A stretch of 64,000 nucleotides of DNA from Alphaproteobacteria bacterium. Its GTDB lineage: Bacteria > Pseudomonadota > Alphaproteobacteria > UBA1280 > UBA6503. The DNA lies in NCBI GenBank assembly GCA_021774615.1, contig JAJFIW010000025.1, positions 28,448 to 92,447 of the forward strand, written 5' to 3'. Shown here one piece after another: positions 42,508 to 49,929 of the stretch (the first letter of the stretch is position 1; each line of letters opens with the position of its first letter). A model generated the notes under the pieces. The model was given only the letters and a program-made list of their open reading frames with translations, was not told the DNA's origin and made no database searches. The position numbers were made by a program, and so were the translations under genes.

Positions 42508-43654
42508 GAGGATTGCCCCCTTCAATATTGCGCAGTGCATTTTTTAGTGTGCTTTCGGCATCAATCAAGAACTGCCCACTTACTACAACTTTGTCGCCAA
42601 TATTAAGCCCGCTCACGATTTCGGCATAGCCATCGGCTTGTAGCCCCACCTTGACAGCCCTAGGATGGAATTTGCCGTCACCCATTGCTACAATTACTTT
42701 ATGCCCTGCACTTGTTGGTAGTAATGCATCGTCTGGTACTGCAAGGCGAGGCTGGCTGTTGGTAGTAAAGGTAACATCGGCATAACCTTCTGGTTTTAAA
42801 GTGCCGTCTGTATTATCAAGCATTAGGCGTACTTGCCCGGCTCGGGTTTTGGGGTCAAGGGTAGGGTAGATATAGTCTACCGTTGCAGGGTAACTGTCGC
42901 CACGGTGGGGGATACGCACTAAAGCTATTGATGCTGTGTCTACAAACGGTAAATCTTTTTCGGCAATCTGTACTGCCACCCAAACCGAGCTGTAGTCGTC
43001 GAGGCGTAAAATAGATGTACCTGCTTTAATATAGCTACCGCTGTGGATATCAAGCTGGCTTACAGTACCATTAGTTAGAGCATAGAAAGGAACATTAGTA
43101 ATAACTTTCTTGGTTTTAACTAGTATATCAACAGCTTTATTTTGCATACCCAATGCTGCTAAACGCCGTTTGGTTGCATTAGCTCTGCTTTTATTCCCTA
43201 AGGAAATTGCGGTTAAGTAATCTTCTTGGGCGGCAATTAGGTTAGGGCTGTATAGGGTAAATAATAATTGCCCTTGTTCTACTACATCACCAATACTGCT
43301 AATAGCTAGCGACTCTACCCAACCCTCTACTCGGCTAGAAAGGTGGGTGGTAAGGCTTTCGTTTTCGGTAATTCGGCCATAACCACTAATTTTTACCCCC
43401 AGTTCTACTAAGCTAGTTTCTGCAGTAATAACCCCCATGTTCTGGATTGTTTGTGGCTCGATAGTAACTCCACCATGATGCTGCGAGTGGTCAATACTTT
43501 GTTTAATAGGCTGCAACTCCATACCACAAATTGGGCAGTTTATAGAATGGTCAGAAACTATATGCGGGTGCATTGGGCAAGAAAAGACCTGTTCTTCTGC
43601 TAACGCTGGTGCTACATATAATGATATCGCAAGAAGTACGAATAATATTCTCAT
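42494..43654 (-). CDS. cusB: CusB-type periplasmic adaptor with heavy-metal-binding domain
   Basis: The 386-residue membrane fusion protein has a signal peptide ending near ALAE. A short heavy-metal-binding domain FSCPMHPHIVSD-INCPICGMELQP follows at about 23-49, with the paired CPMH and CPxCGM motifs. Lipoyl and beta-barrel parts follow (EQGQLLFTLYSPNLIAAQED, TDGTLKPEGYADVTF). It passes periplasmic Cu/Ag to the pump and joins it to the outer-membrane channel. It lies 2 bases after the channel gene. Confidence 0.9.
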   Translation of the reverse strand: MRILFVLLAISLYVAPALAEEQVFSCPMHPHIVSDHSINCPICGMELQPIKQSIDHSQHHGGVTIEPQTIQNMGVITAETSLVELGVKISGYGRITENESLTTHLSSRVEGWVESLAISSIGDVVEQGQLLFTLYSPNLIAAQEDYLTAISLGNKSRANATKRRLAALGMQNKAVDILVKTKKVITNVPFYALTNGTVSQLDIHSGSYIKAGTSILRLDDYSSVWVAVQIAEKDLPFVDTASIALVRIPHRGDSYPATVDYIYPTLDPKTRAGQVRLMLDNTDGTLKPEGYADVTFTTNSQPRLAVPDDALLPTSAGHKVIVAMGDGKFHPRAVKVGLQADGYAEIVSGLNIGDKVVVSGQFLIDAESTLKNALRNIEGGNPHAGH

Positions 43655-43656
43655 AA

Positions 43657-44859
43657 CTACTCTCCAATTAGGTGGCTGTTATAGTTGGCAGCAATTGTAA
43701 TGTATTTAGCTTTCTGCTCGGCTAAGCTGTGGGCAATGTTAAGGGCATTTATTTCGGCGTCTAGTACCATGTCTAGATCCCCTTGTCCTGCCTCATAAGA
43801 GCGGCGGGTGGCAGCTACTAAACTGTTTAGCGATTCTTTTTTGTTTTGTAGTACTGCAATATTCGCTTGTGCAGCATCACGCTTTGCTTGGAGCGACTGC
43901 ATTTGTTTGGTCCAAGTGCGGATGGTGTCGTTATAGATTTGCTCGCTTTGGCGGCGTTTGGCTTTGGCTGCATTTAGCTTTGGTTTTTGGTTGCTACTAT
44001 ACCAAAGCGGGATAGATACACTCGCCTTAACCGAAAACAAATCAGGGATATTATCAGCCCCAATATTAGAGCGTTGCATATAGGCACTATCCAACCCAAA
44101 ATTGGGTAAAAATGCAGCTTTAGCAGCAGCTATGTTTTTGTCAGCAATACTATTATTCTTGCGGGCTAGTTGTACAGGGTATAGTTCTTCAACATTACTT
44201 TGCCAAATCTCTGGCTGTATGGTTGGTAGGGGCAATGAAACGGGGGGAACGTCGCCAACTAGCCGTACTAACTCGGCATTAATACCGGCCTTTTGGGCGT
44301 TTAAATCGTTAAGGCGTTGCTCTATTAATGCGCGCTCTACGTCTACTTGTGAGAAGCGCCAGTAAACACCACCTCCACTTTCGAGCCGCCCTTGGAAGTA
44401 TTTCTCCAACGACTGATAATGCTCTAGTTGCTTTTTAGCAAAGCTAATTTGTTTATGTATCTTCTGCTGCTGCGACAATACATTAAGTAATATTGCATTA
44501 AGTTGTTTGTGCGTATACTCAACTAAAAGGTTTTGCTTGTCTGAAAGCACCATTTGCCTGCCCGACTTTGCATTAAGTAAGCTGGGGTTAGGGATTTTCT
44601 GTGAGAAACCAATTGTTTTGGATGTCATCCGCTCTTGATGAAAAGAACCACTACCAATTGGTAAATTATTAAAACCAACCGATACCGTAGGGTCAGGCAA
44701 CCCTAACTCGCCTTTAGCAAGTTGCCGATGTTGCTCGGCATTTTCTATGATTTGCAGCAATTGCGGGTGGCTTTTTAGCTTTGCCTCATAGTCGGCAAAG
44801 GTGGTTGTTTGTGCAAAAGCAGGTGTTACACCTAGTAGTATCATAATAAATAAAAACAT
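43657..44859 (-). CDS. TolC/CusC-like outer-membrane efflux protein
   Basis: The 400-residue protein has a signal peptide (cleavage near AFAQ) and the two repeated outer-membrane-factor halves: long helices such as LLNVLSQQQKIHKQISFAKK and the later QAKRDAAQANIAVLQNKK. LPDPTVSVGFNNLPIG is typical of metal efflux members. It is the exit duct of the Cus system. Genes run in the order channel, adaptor, pump. Confidence 0.88.
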   Translation of the reverse strand: MFLFIMILLGVTPAFAQTTTFADYEAKLKSHPQLLQIIENAEQHRQLAKGELGLPDPTVSVGFNNLPIGSGSFHQERMTSKTIGFSQKIPNPSLLNAKSGRQMVLSDKQNLLVEYTHKQLNAILLNVLSQQQKIHKQISFAKKQLEHYQSLEKYFQGRLESGGGVYWRFSQVDVERALIEQRLNDLNAQKAGINAELVRLVGDVPPVSLPLPTIQPEIWQSNVEELYPVQLARKNNSIADKNIAAAKAAFLPNFGLDSAYMQRSNIGADNIPDLFSVKASVSIPLWYSSNQKPKLNAAKAKRRQSEQIYNDTIRTWTKQMQSLQAKRDAAQANIAVLQNKKESLNSLVAATRRSYEAGQGDLDMVLDAEINALNIAHSLAEQKAKYITIAANYNSHLIGE

Positions 44860-44911
44860 CTCTTAATCTTTCTTAATCAAACTTTAATAAGCAGTATGGT
44901 AAAAAGAAAGA

Positions 44912-45295
44912 CTACAGACGGATACGAAGGGTATTTAGATAAACAGGGCTAGTTATATAAACCGCAACCAAGGTAGGCGGTGCACGGGGGCTAATAGCTT
45001 TAGCTTGTAGCAATTGTTCGCTAATAGTCATTACAAAGTCGGGCTGCGGTAGCGATGTTTTGCTAATTTCTTCTGAGGTTAAGGTAGCATCAGCCGTATT
45101 AAAAGAAAGGTTGCTACAGTCTGCCACTAGCATTGTGCTGTCGCAGGTTGTGCTTTCTGTAGCACCACTATTATGGCTTGGGCAGGGGGATGTAGCCGTT
45201 TGTTGCTTCATTTCCATTGGGCACAAACCATCGCACGCCAAACTCGGCGTGATAGATGTAAACAACATTAATAGTAACAGTGTTAGTATTCTCAT
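44912..45295 (-). CDS. Small periplasmic Cys/Met-rich protein of the Cus operon
   Basis: With ATG 45295 the protein has 127 residues (GTG 45319 is an alternative). A signal peptide is followed by ACDGLCPMEMKQQ, with closely spaced Cys and Met, then CPSHNSG and further Cys residues that could bind copper. The end, SPRAPPTLVAVYITSPVYL, resembles the C-terminus of small uncharacterised proteins often found before RND metal pumps. It is probably the first gene of the operon and may act as a copper chaperone. I see no regulator gene nearby. Confidence 0.65.
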   Translation of the reverse strand: MRILTLLLLMLFTSITPSLACDGLCPMEMKQQTATSPCPSHNSGATESTTCDSTMLVADCSNLSFNTADATLTSEEISKTSLPQPDFVMTISEQLLQAKAISPRAPPTLVAVYITSPVYLNTLRIRL

Positions 45296-45420
45296 ACTTA
45301 TTATTATGGCGCGAGCCACTAAAAGTTACAAGTATCTAGATAAAACTACCTAGATAGTTTTTTGTTGCAGGGCTTGAAAATTAGGGGTATTCCTCCAATA
45401 CTAGTTTTTACACTACGTTA

Positions 45421-45465
45421 TCGCCCTTTCGGGCTTTTCTTTTCCATCTCTTTAAAGAGGTTTTT
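45421..45465 (+). promoter_or_regulatory. Leader with GC hairpin and pyrimidine tract before the 45466 gene
   Basis: CGCCCTTTCGGGCTTTTCTT contains a small hairpin (GCCC/GGGC) directly followed by the T-rich tract TTTTCTTTTCCATCTCTTTA and AAGAGG. It could work as an attenuator or as the shared pyrimidine leader with an added hairpin. Confidence 0.5.
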
Positions 45466-45876
45466 ATGAATACGAAACAAAAACAAGTAATCAAGATGTT
45501 TTATGGCCTATTGGCGGTGATGTTTATACCAGGGGCTGTAATGATATTGTTTTTTTCAGAACCTGAAGTAGTTGAGCACACAGATACCGAGCAGGTATCG
45601 ACCGTAATGTTTGTTAACCATGGCGGTAAGTGCTACATCGTTGATGCAGTAGATATGGATTTCTACCAAGAAATTAATTGTAATCCAGATATTACAAACC
45701 TCATCGATAATACTCCTGTTGGCCATGGTATAACTACCAACTATATATTCTTTGGCCAAGACCCAAAGACAGGGGAATGTTTTTCCGCTGTTGGTGCGGG
45801 GGTTAATAAGGAAGCCCTTAGCTGTACCGATGAGGTATTAGCTCTTGTAATTGAGGGTGCTGAGGTTATTGAATAA
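45466..45876 (+). CDS. Membrane-anchored hypothetical protein
   Basis: The 136-residue protein has one N-terminal hydrophobic helix (about 13-31) and an acidic domain outside. That domain contains HGGKCYIVDAVD, INCNP, GECFSAVG and ALSCTDE, with four cysteines that may pair. It has no recognised family. The leader matches the array leaders. A 26-residue gene follows on the same transcript. Confidence 0.65.
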   Translation: MNTKQKQVIKMFYGLLAVMFIPGAVMILFFSEPEVVEHTDTEQVSTVMFVNHGGKCYIVDAVDMDFYQEINCNPDITNLIDNTPVGHGITTNYIFFGQDPKTGECFSAVGAGVNKEALSCTDEVLALVIEGAEVIE

Positions 45877-45902
45877 ATATTTTCTACAAACAGGTGAATA
45901 TT

Positions 45903-45983
45903 ATGAATAAAAAAACCGAGCGTTACTTAGCTTATGCAGCAGTGATACTTCTAGTTATAATTGGCTCTATATTAAGAGGGTAG
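45903..45983 (+). CDS. 26-residue membrane peptide
   Basis: Reads MNKKTERYLAYAAVILLVII then GSILRG: a basic start, then one hydrophobic helix. AGGTG lies 8 bases upstream. It is placed between the 45466 gene and a terminator, 26 bases after the former. Small, so confidence is limited. Confidence 0.5.
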   Translation: MNKKTERYLAYAAVILLVIIGSILRG

Positions 45984-46017
45984 CAATGTTACCCATATAA
46001 CAAATTAACGATTTTCT

Positions 46018-46044
46018 TAAGAGGGCTTTTAGCCCTCTTTTTTA
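46018..46044. terminator. Terminator shared by converging transcripts
   Basis: The stem AAGAGGGCT / AGCCCTCTTT has a T-run. It overlaps the stop of the minus-strand phosphodiesterase gene at 46042 by a few bases. Confidence 0.85.
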
Positions 46045-46914
46045 TTGTTTTAGGTATGCTTTTAGTTCGGGCACATGGTCGGTCAAAATGGCAAAGGGTA
46101 GCTTGTGGGTTTGTGCTAGGTTTATAGCATTGTCGAGCAGTTGCTTGTTGTTTTGCGGGAGCGGTTCGTTCATCGCCCAAGTATTTACCCCTAGACCTAA
46201 ACTTGCACAATGGGCAATGGCCTCATCATTAAGGCTGTTAAGGCATGGGTGCACGTAAGAAATACTAGCTTTGTGGTAAGCATTACTAATGTTCTGCACG
46301 TTAAAATGTTGGTAAATGGAGTTGTCTGTTTCTGAGTCTGGGTAAATAGGCCGTTCGGTTTTCTCAGCAGAGTCAAACAACATAGCACGCGGTGTGTTTG
46401 GTAGTAATTTTTGCATTTGCTCTAAATCCCAAATTGAGAAAGACGAGAACAAAACCTTGCCCTTATAACCTGCAAGCTCTTTTACTAATAGCTCGGGCAC
46501 AGTTGGTCTATTAGGTATAAATTTATCAGCAGCTGTTCCTTTAACATCTTTTATTTCGATATGCAGAGTAATATCTTTAGTAATCTCGAGCACTTCTTTA
46601 AGGGTGGGGATAACCCCGTCGCTATTAACCCCAGTTTTAAGCTGCTTTATTTCGGCAAGGGTTTTGTCACCCACAAAACCAATATTATCTACCCCAAAAA
46701 TATGGTCGGCTAGGTTATTAGAGTGGGTAACTACTATGTGGTTGTCGGCAGTTTGGATAGCATCAATCTCGATAAAAACCGCACCATTTTTAATCGCTAA
46801 TAAAATAGAGGGGATGGTGTTTTCTGCCACCTTAGTTATGTTGAGCGAACGAGCAAAAGTGCTGTCGGTACAGCCCGACCCCCGATGCCCACCAATTAGA
46901 ATAGAATTTATCAT
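46042..46914 (-). CDS. Glycerophosphodiester phosphodiesterase
   Basis: The 290-residue TIM-barrel enzyme hydrolyses glycerophosphodiesters to glycerol 3-phosphate and an alcohol. The active site is readable: GGHRGSG and AENTIPS (N-terminal His, Arg, Glu), VFIEIDAIQTADNHIVVTHSN (Glu and Asp metal ligands, second His) and LHIEIKD (Glu, Lys). There is no signal peptide, so it is cytosolic. It is flanked by hairpin terminators on both sides. Confidence 0.9.
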   Translation of the reverse strand: MINSILIGGHRGSGCTDSTFARSLNITKVAENTIPSILLAIKNGAVFIEIDAIQTADNHIVVTHSNNLADHIFGVDNIGFVGDKTLAEIKQLKTGVNSDGVIPTLKEVLEITKDITLHIEIKDVKGTAADKFIPNRPTVPELLVKELAGYKGKVLFSSFSIWDLEQMQKLLPNTPRAMLFDSAEKTERPIYPDSETDNSIYQHFNVQNISNAYHKASISYVHPCLNSLNDEAIAHCASLGLGVNTWAMNEPLPQNNKQLLDNAINLAQTHKLPFAILTDHVPELKAYLKQ

Positions 46915-46937
46915 GGGTAAATATTATCATAAAAGTA

Positions 46938-46969
46938 CAAAAGCCGCAGATATTAATCTGCGGCTTTTG
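46938..46969. terminator. Terminator hairpin, orientation 1
   Basis: The stem AAAAGCCGCAGAT / ATCTGCGGCTTTT has the middle TTA. It is the counterpart of 47807-47838 with the loop inverted. It can end transcripts from both sides. Confidence 0.85.
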
Positions 46970-46980
46970 TCGTGAACAAG

Positions 46981-47355
46981 CTAGATGGAGTAATTAGTTT
47001 CCCCTATTTTGTGGTCTTGGATTGTGGAACCAATAAAGGCTACAAACAACCCTATAACTAACATTGTAGCGATTTCATAATTACCTGACATAGTGCTGGT
47101 AGCAAGTAGAACCCCAGCAACACAAAGCATAACAGGGGTGCCTATCATTACTTTAACTCCAGAGCTTAATTTCTCTCTGTTGGAAAACATAATGACTGCT
47201 ACTAGGTGTAGCACTAGCACAATGCTTAAATGAATTTCATTGTACTCTGGGAAAAACCGAGCAGCTACAAATGTTATACCAGCAACAGTAAGCACTGGTA
47301 ATAGAAACCATAGTAGGAACTTTTTTAAGTCTTTCTTGATTTGTTCATAATTCAT
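46981..47355 (-). CDS. Small four-helix membrane protein, family 2 member
   Basis: The 124-residue protein has a basic N-terminus, then LLWFLLPVLTVAGITFVAARF and about four hydrophobic helices. The opening block aligns with VWFFLPIALFVLITLVIAHS of the upstream gene and FFLLPILSCAFLTWLILF of the 48210 gene, so the three are paralogues. AAAGGAGT ribosome binding site. Function unknown. Confidence 0.6.
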   Translation of the reverse strand: MNYEQIKKDLKKFLLWFLLPVLTVAGITFVAARFFPEYNEIHLSIVLVLHLVAVIMFSNREKLSSGVKVMIGTPVMLCVAGVLLATSTMSGNYEIATMLVIGLFVAFIGSTIQDHKIGETNYSI

Positions 47356-47359
47356 GGTG

Positions 47360-47698
47360 TTACTCCTTTAAATGCTGCGCTGTTTTTAAAGCAAATAATA
47401 TGCTTAAAAAAACACTAAACCCGACGGCTTTTAATATATTACCGTGGCTTATTAGGTCAGCAATAATAAAGCTAAATATAAAATATAAAATAAGGAACCC
47501 CAGTCTGTTCAGGGGGATATTATTTATACGCTCACTAACAATCAAACATAATATAGCCGCAAAGGTTAAGTATATTAGATTGGTATCTAATATTAAGATA
47601 AACTCTGGGTATGAATGTGCAATTACCAGTGTTATTAATACAAATAAAGCTATAGGTAAGAAAAACCAAACATAAGCCTTTAAAATTTTAGTAACCAT
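47360..47698 (-). CDS. Small four-helix membrane protein, family 2 member
   Basis: The 112-residue hydrophobic protein has about four helices. It is followed 4 bases later by its paralogue, so both share one transcript that ends at the 46938 terminator. An AAAGGAGA ribosome binding site lies 5 bases before the ATG, and a C/T tract lies farther upstream. Function unknown. Confidence 0.6.
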   Translation of the reverse strand: MVTKILKAYVWFFLPIALFVLITLVIAHSYPEFILILDTNLIYLTFAAILCLIVSERINNIPLNRLGFLILYFIFSFIIADLISHGNILKAVGFSVFLSILFALKTAQHLKE

Positions 47699-47744
47699 GT
47701 ATTTCTCCTTTTAAGCTAGGAGGGTGAAAAAACAGGAAGATAAC
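47699..47744 (-). promoter_or_regulatory. Pyrimidine-rich leader before the 47698 gene
   Basis: On the minus strand it reads TATCTTCCTGTTTTTTCACC, then CTCCTAGCTTAAAAGGAGAA. It is a looser match to the array leaders, recognisable by TATCTT and the TTTTTTCAC segment. Confidence 0.4.
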
Positions 47745-47806
47745 AAATTGTTTCAATTAAATGGGGTTGATTAGCAGTAATTCAAGCCTTCTTGGGCTAG
47801 AAAATA

Positions 47807-47838
47807 CAAAAGCCACAGATTAATATCTGCGGCTTTTA
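47807..47838. terminator. Terminator hairpin, orientation 2
   Basis: The stem AAAAGCCACAGAT / ATCTGCGGCTTTT has the loop sequence reversed relative to 46938-46969 and one mismatch. It follows the 47842 gene. Confidence 0.85.
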
Positions 47839-47841
47839 TCG

Positions 47842-48210
47842 TTATCGAACTGTATCGTATTTTATATAGTCTTCGGTTATCATTACAAATGCTACAAAAA
47901 CTGCAAGAGGTGCCATAGTATATAGGTACCATAAATGGCTACTAATAAACATTAAACCCATCACAGAACCCATCCCAGCTACCATTATTAGTAAGCAAAT
48001 AGTATAAACAGACCTAACATTATAATAGTTGCCGATGCCACATATTATTGCTGCTGCAAACATGGAGGATGATATATATCTATGTATTGTATCCAGCATG
48101 GTTGGGTCTAGGAATAGAATTAACCATGTTAAAAAAGCGCAGCTTAGTATTGGCAATAAAAAAAATACAGCAAATCGCTTAGCGATTATCTTAATTTTAG
48201 TAAAATCCAT
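47842..48210 (-). CDS. Small four-helix membrane protein, family 2 member, own transcript
   Basis: The 122-residue protein has a basic N-terminus, FFLLPILSCAFLTWLILF, three more hydrophobic helices and a polar tail. It is a paralogue of the two genes downstream but separated from them by a terminator. It has a promoter-like sequence and the pyrimidine-rich leader upstream. Function unknown. Confidence 0.6.
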   Translation of the reverse strand: MDFTKIKIIAKRFAVFFLLPILSCAFLTWLILFLDPTMLDTIHRYISSSMFAAAIICGIGNYYNVRSVYTICLLIMVAGMGSVMGLMFISSHLWYLYTMAPLAVFVAFVMITEDYIKYDTVR

Positions 48211-48255
48211 GAGTTTTTACCCCTATGAGGTACAAGTGGAAAAGAAAAGAAGAAC
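48211..48255 (-). promoter_or_regulatory. Pyrimidine-rich leader before the 48210 gene
   Basis: On the minus strand: GTTCTTCTTTTCTTTTCCAC, then TTGTACCTCATAGGGGTAAA. The TTCTTTTCTTTTCCA core equals the leaders at 34547 and 45434 almost base for base. Confidence 0.55.
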
Positions 48256-48275
48256 GGATAATTTATAGAATAGAA

Positions 48276-48302
48276 ATTATAGTAGCCTTATTAGGCTGTC
48301 AA
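48276..48302 (-). promoter_or_regulatory. Probable sigma70-type promoter of the 48210 gene
   Basis: On the minus strand TTGACA (48297-48302) and TATAAT (48276-48281) are both perfect, with a 15-base spacer that is shorter than usual. The spacer holds an inverted repeat, AGCCTAATAAGGCT, that may be an operator. It starts right after the stop of the transporter gene. Confidence 0.55.
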
Positions 48303-48303
48303 A

Positions 48304-49212
48304 TTAAACCTTGGTTAGAAGAACCAACAAAACTGCACTTAATACAAACAGCATCCCCGCCCAGAGGTTGGACTTGTCCTTATGCCCAGTAATCTTGTTG
48401 TACCCAGCAATCCAAATCGGGGCTGCTAAAATTATTAGCCCTACGTAGGCAGGATTTGGGGTGTAGAACATAGCAATGCCTTTGTTTATTGTTACTACAA
48501 GAACAATGCCTGAAATAATTAACCCGCCTTTAATGGCTTTTTTGTCGAACATCTCTTTAATGTCTATAGTGCGGTTTTCTATAACTAGGCGGGTAATAAT
48601 AGTAACAATACCTATCCCTACCCCAAGTAGGAACCCATAAACAATTGCCCCGTAAATAGGGTGGCCGCTAGCATCTATCACAGCCTTGTTAAGGGCATCT
48701 ATTATTCCTAGTAAGAATATTGCTGGAGCAAGGTAAATAATTGCTTGTTTAGATACATAATCTTTGCGGATAAATAGCATTGCTGCCACAGCCACAGAAA
48801 GTGCGGCTATAACCCCGAACGCTTTTAAATCATTACTAAATAGGTCTTCACGGTACGATGGTTTTAATACCAGCCATATTGCAAAAGTTAACCATACCCC
48901 AATAGGAAGTAATCGAGAAGTTACTCCCGCACCAAACCGAGACGAACTCTCGATAGTAAAACGATCATGCACGCCAACAGCAATGCTTTGTGCTACCATT
49001 AACCAATAAAATACAGGGTCTTGTGGCCATGGTACAAGTAAAGCTAAAGGTAGAAAAATAACCGCTACACCAAACCCTCTCCATAACATTAAGGTGCTTG
49101 CCTTTAGGTGGAAATGTTGGTTGACTAAGAAAAATAAGGCCATACTAAAGCTAGTCAATAAACCATAAATTGGCCAGTCGGCAGAGTTAATAAAACTAGG
49201 AACGTTTGCCAC
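48304..49212 (-). CDS. DMT superfamily (EamA-like) transporter
   Basis: The 302-residue protein has about ten hydrophobic helices. The pattern FFLVNQHFHLKASTLMLWRG and later NPAYVGLIILAAPIWIA is in line with drug/metabolite transporters, though more divergent than the one at 9733. It starts at GTG inside the stop of the upstream hydrolase gene (TAGTG), so it is translated with it. Given that context it may move a glutamyl compound or amine, but that is speculation. Confidence 0.7.
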   Translation of the reverse strand: MANVPSFINSADWPIYGLLTSFSMALFFLVNQHFHLKASTLMLWRGFGVAVIFLPLALLVPWPQDPVFYWLMVAQSIAVGVHDRFTIESSSRFGAGVTSRLLPIGVWLTFAIWLVLKPSYREDLFSNDLKAFGVIAALSVAVAAMLFIRKDYVSKQAIIYLAPAIFLLGIIDALNKAVIDASGHPIYGAIVYGFLLGVGIGIVTIITRLVIENRTIDIKEMFDKKAIKGGLIISGIVLVVTINKGIAMFYTPNPAYVGLIILAAPIWIAGYNKITGHKDKSNLWAGMLFVLSAVLLVLLTKV

Positions 49213-49928
49213 TATTTACCACATGCCCCAATAAATGCCTTAAAAATGGCAAAATCGGGGCCATTGTCTTGGTGCAAATACTCGGGGTGCCATTCAAGGC
49301 CGATTGCGAAAGGGTGGTTTTTAACCTCAATCCCTTCAATAACGCCGTCTTCGGCAACAGCATTTATTGCTACTTTGTTAGATACTCTTATAACACCTTC
49401 ACGGTGGACAGAATTAGTAGCAAAGCTACCCGTACCTATGATTTTCGCAAGTTTAGTGTTTTCTTTAGCAGTAACAGCATGTACTCGGCTTTCTGCATGG
49501 GGCTGTTGATGGTGCGAGAATGGGGAATTATGAAATTTTTGGATATCAGTAGTAAGTGTACAGCCTAGCATGCCAGCTAATACTTGCATCCCCTCGCATA
49601 TTCCAAGGTAGGGTATGTTGTTGTCTAGTGCCGCTTGGATAAAAGCAATGTCGGACTCTAGCCGAGGGGACTCTTTATAGGGGAGTTTAGTTGTGCCTTT
49701 TTCGTACCAACCAAGTGGTTTAGCAATCTCGCCACCTGGTACAATTAGGCCGTCAATCATTGCTATATAATCTTGGTGAACATCTTTGCAATAAGGCAAT
49801 GCAATCGGCACGCCACCTGCGTTTGCTATTGCATCAAAATAATGAGTACGCAATGCATAATGGGGGCGTCCAGAAAAGCTGCCCTCTTTTTCCCAATCTA
49901 GAGTAATGCCAATAACTGGCTTGTGCAT
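49212..49928 (-). CDS. Class I glutamine amidotransferase-like gamma-glutamyl hydrolase (peptidase C26, PuuD-like)
   Basis: The 238-residue enzyme has the catalytic Cys in YLGICEGMQVLAG and the catalytic His/Glu in IGLEWHPEY. The usual GICRG is GICEG here. C26 members such as PuuD cleave gamma-glutamyl amides. The start MHKPVIGITLDW fits the family. It lies directly after pheT and before a transporter gene. Confidence 0.85.
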   Translation of the reverse strand: MHKPVIGITLDWEKEGSFSGRPHYALRTHYFDAIANAGGVPIALPYCKDVHQDYIAMIDGLIVPGGEIAKPLGWYEKGTTKLPYKESPRLESDIAFIQAALDNNIPYLGICEGMQVLAGMLGCTLTTDIQKFHNSPFSHHQQPHAESRVHAVTAKENTKLAKIIGTGSFATNSVHREGVIRVSNKVAINAVAEDGVIEGIEVKNHPFAIGLEWHPEYLHQDNGPDFAIFKAFIGACGK

Positions 49929-49929
49929 T

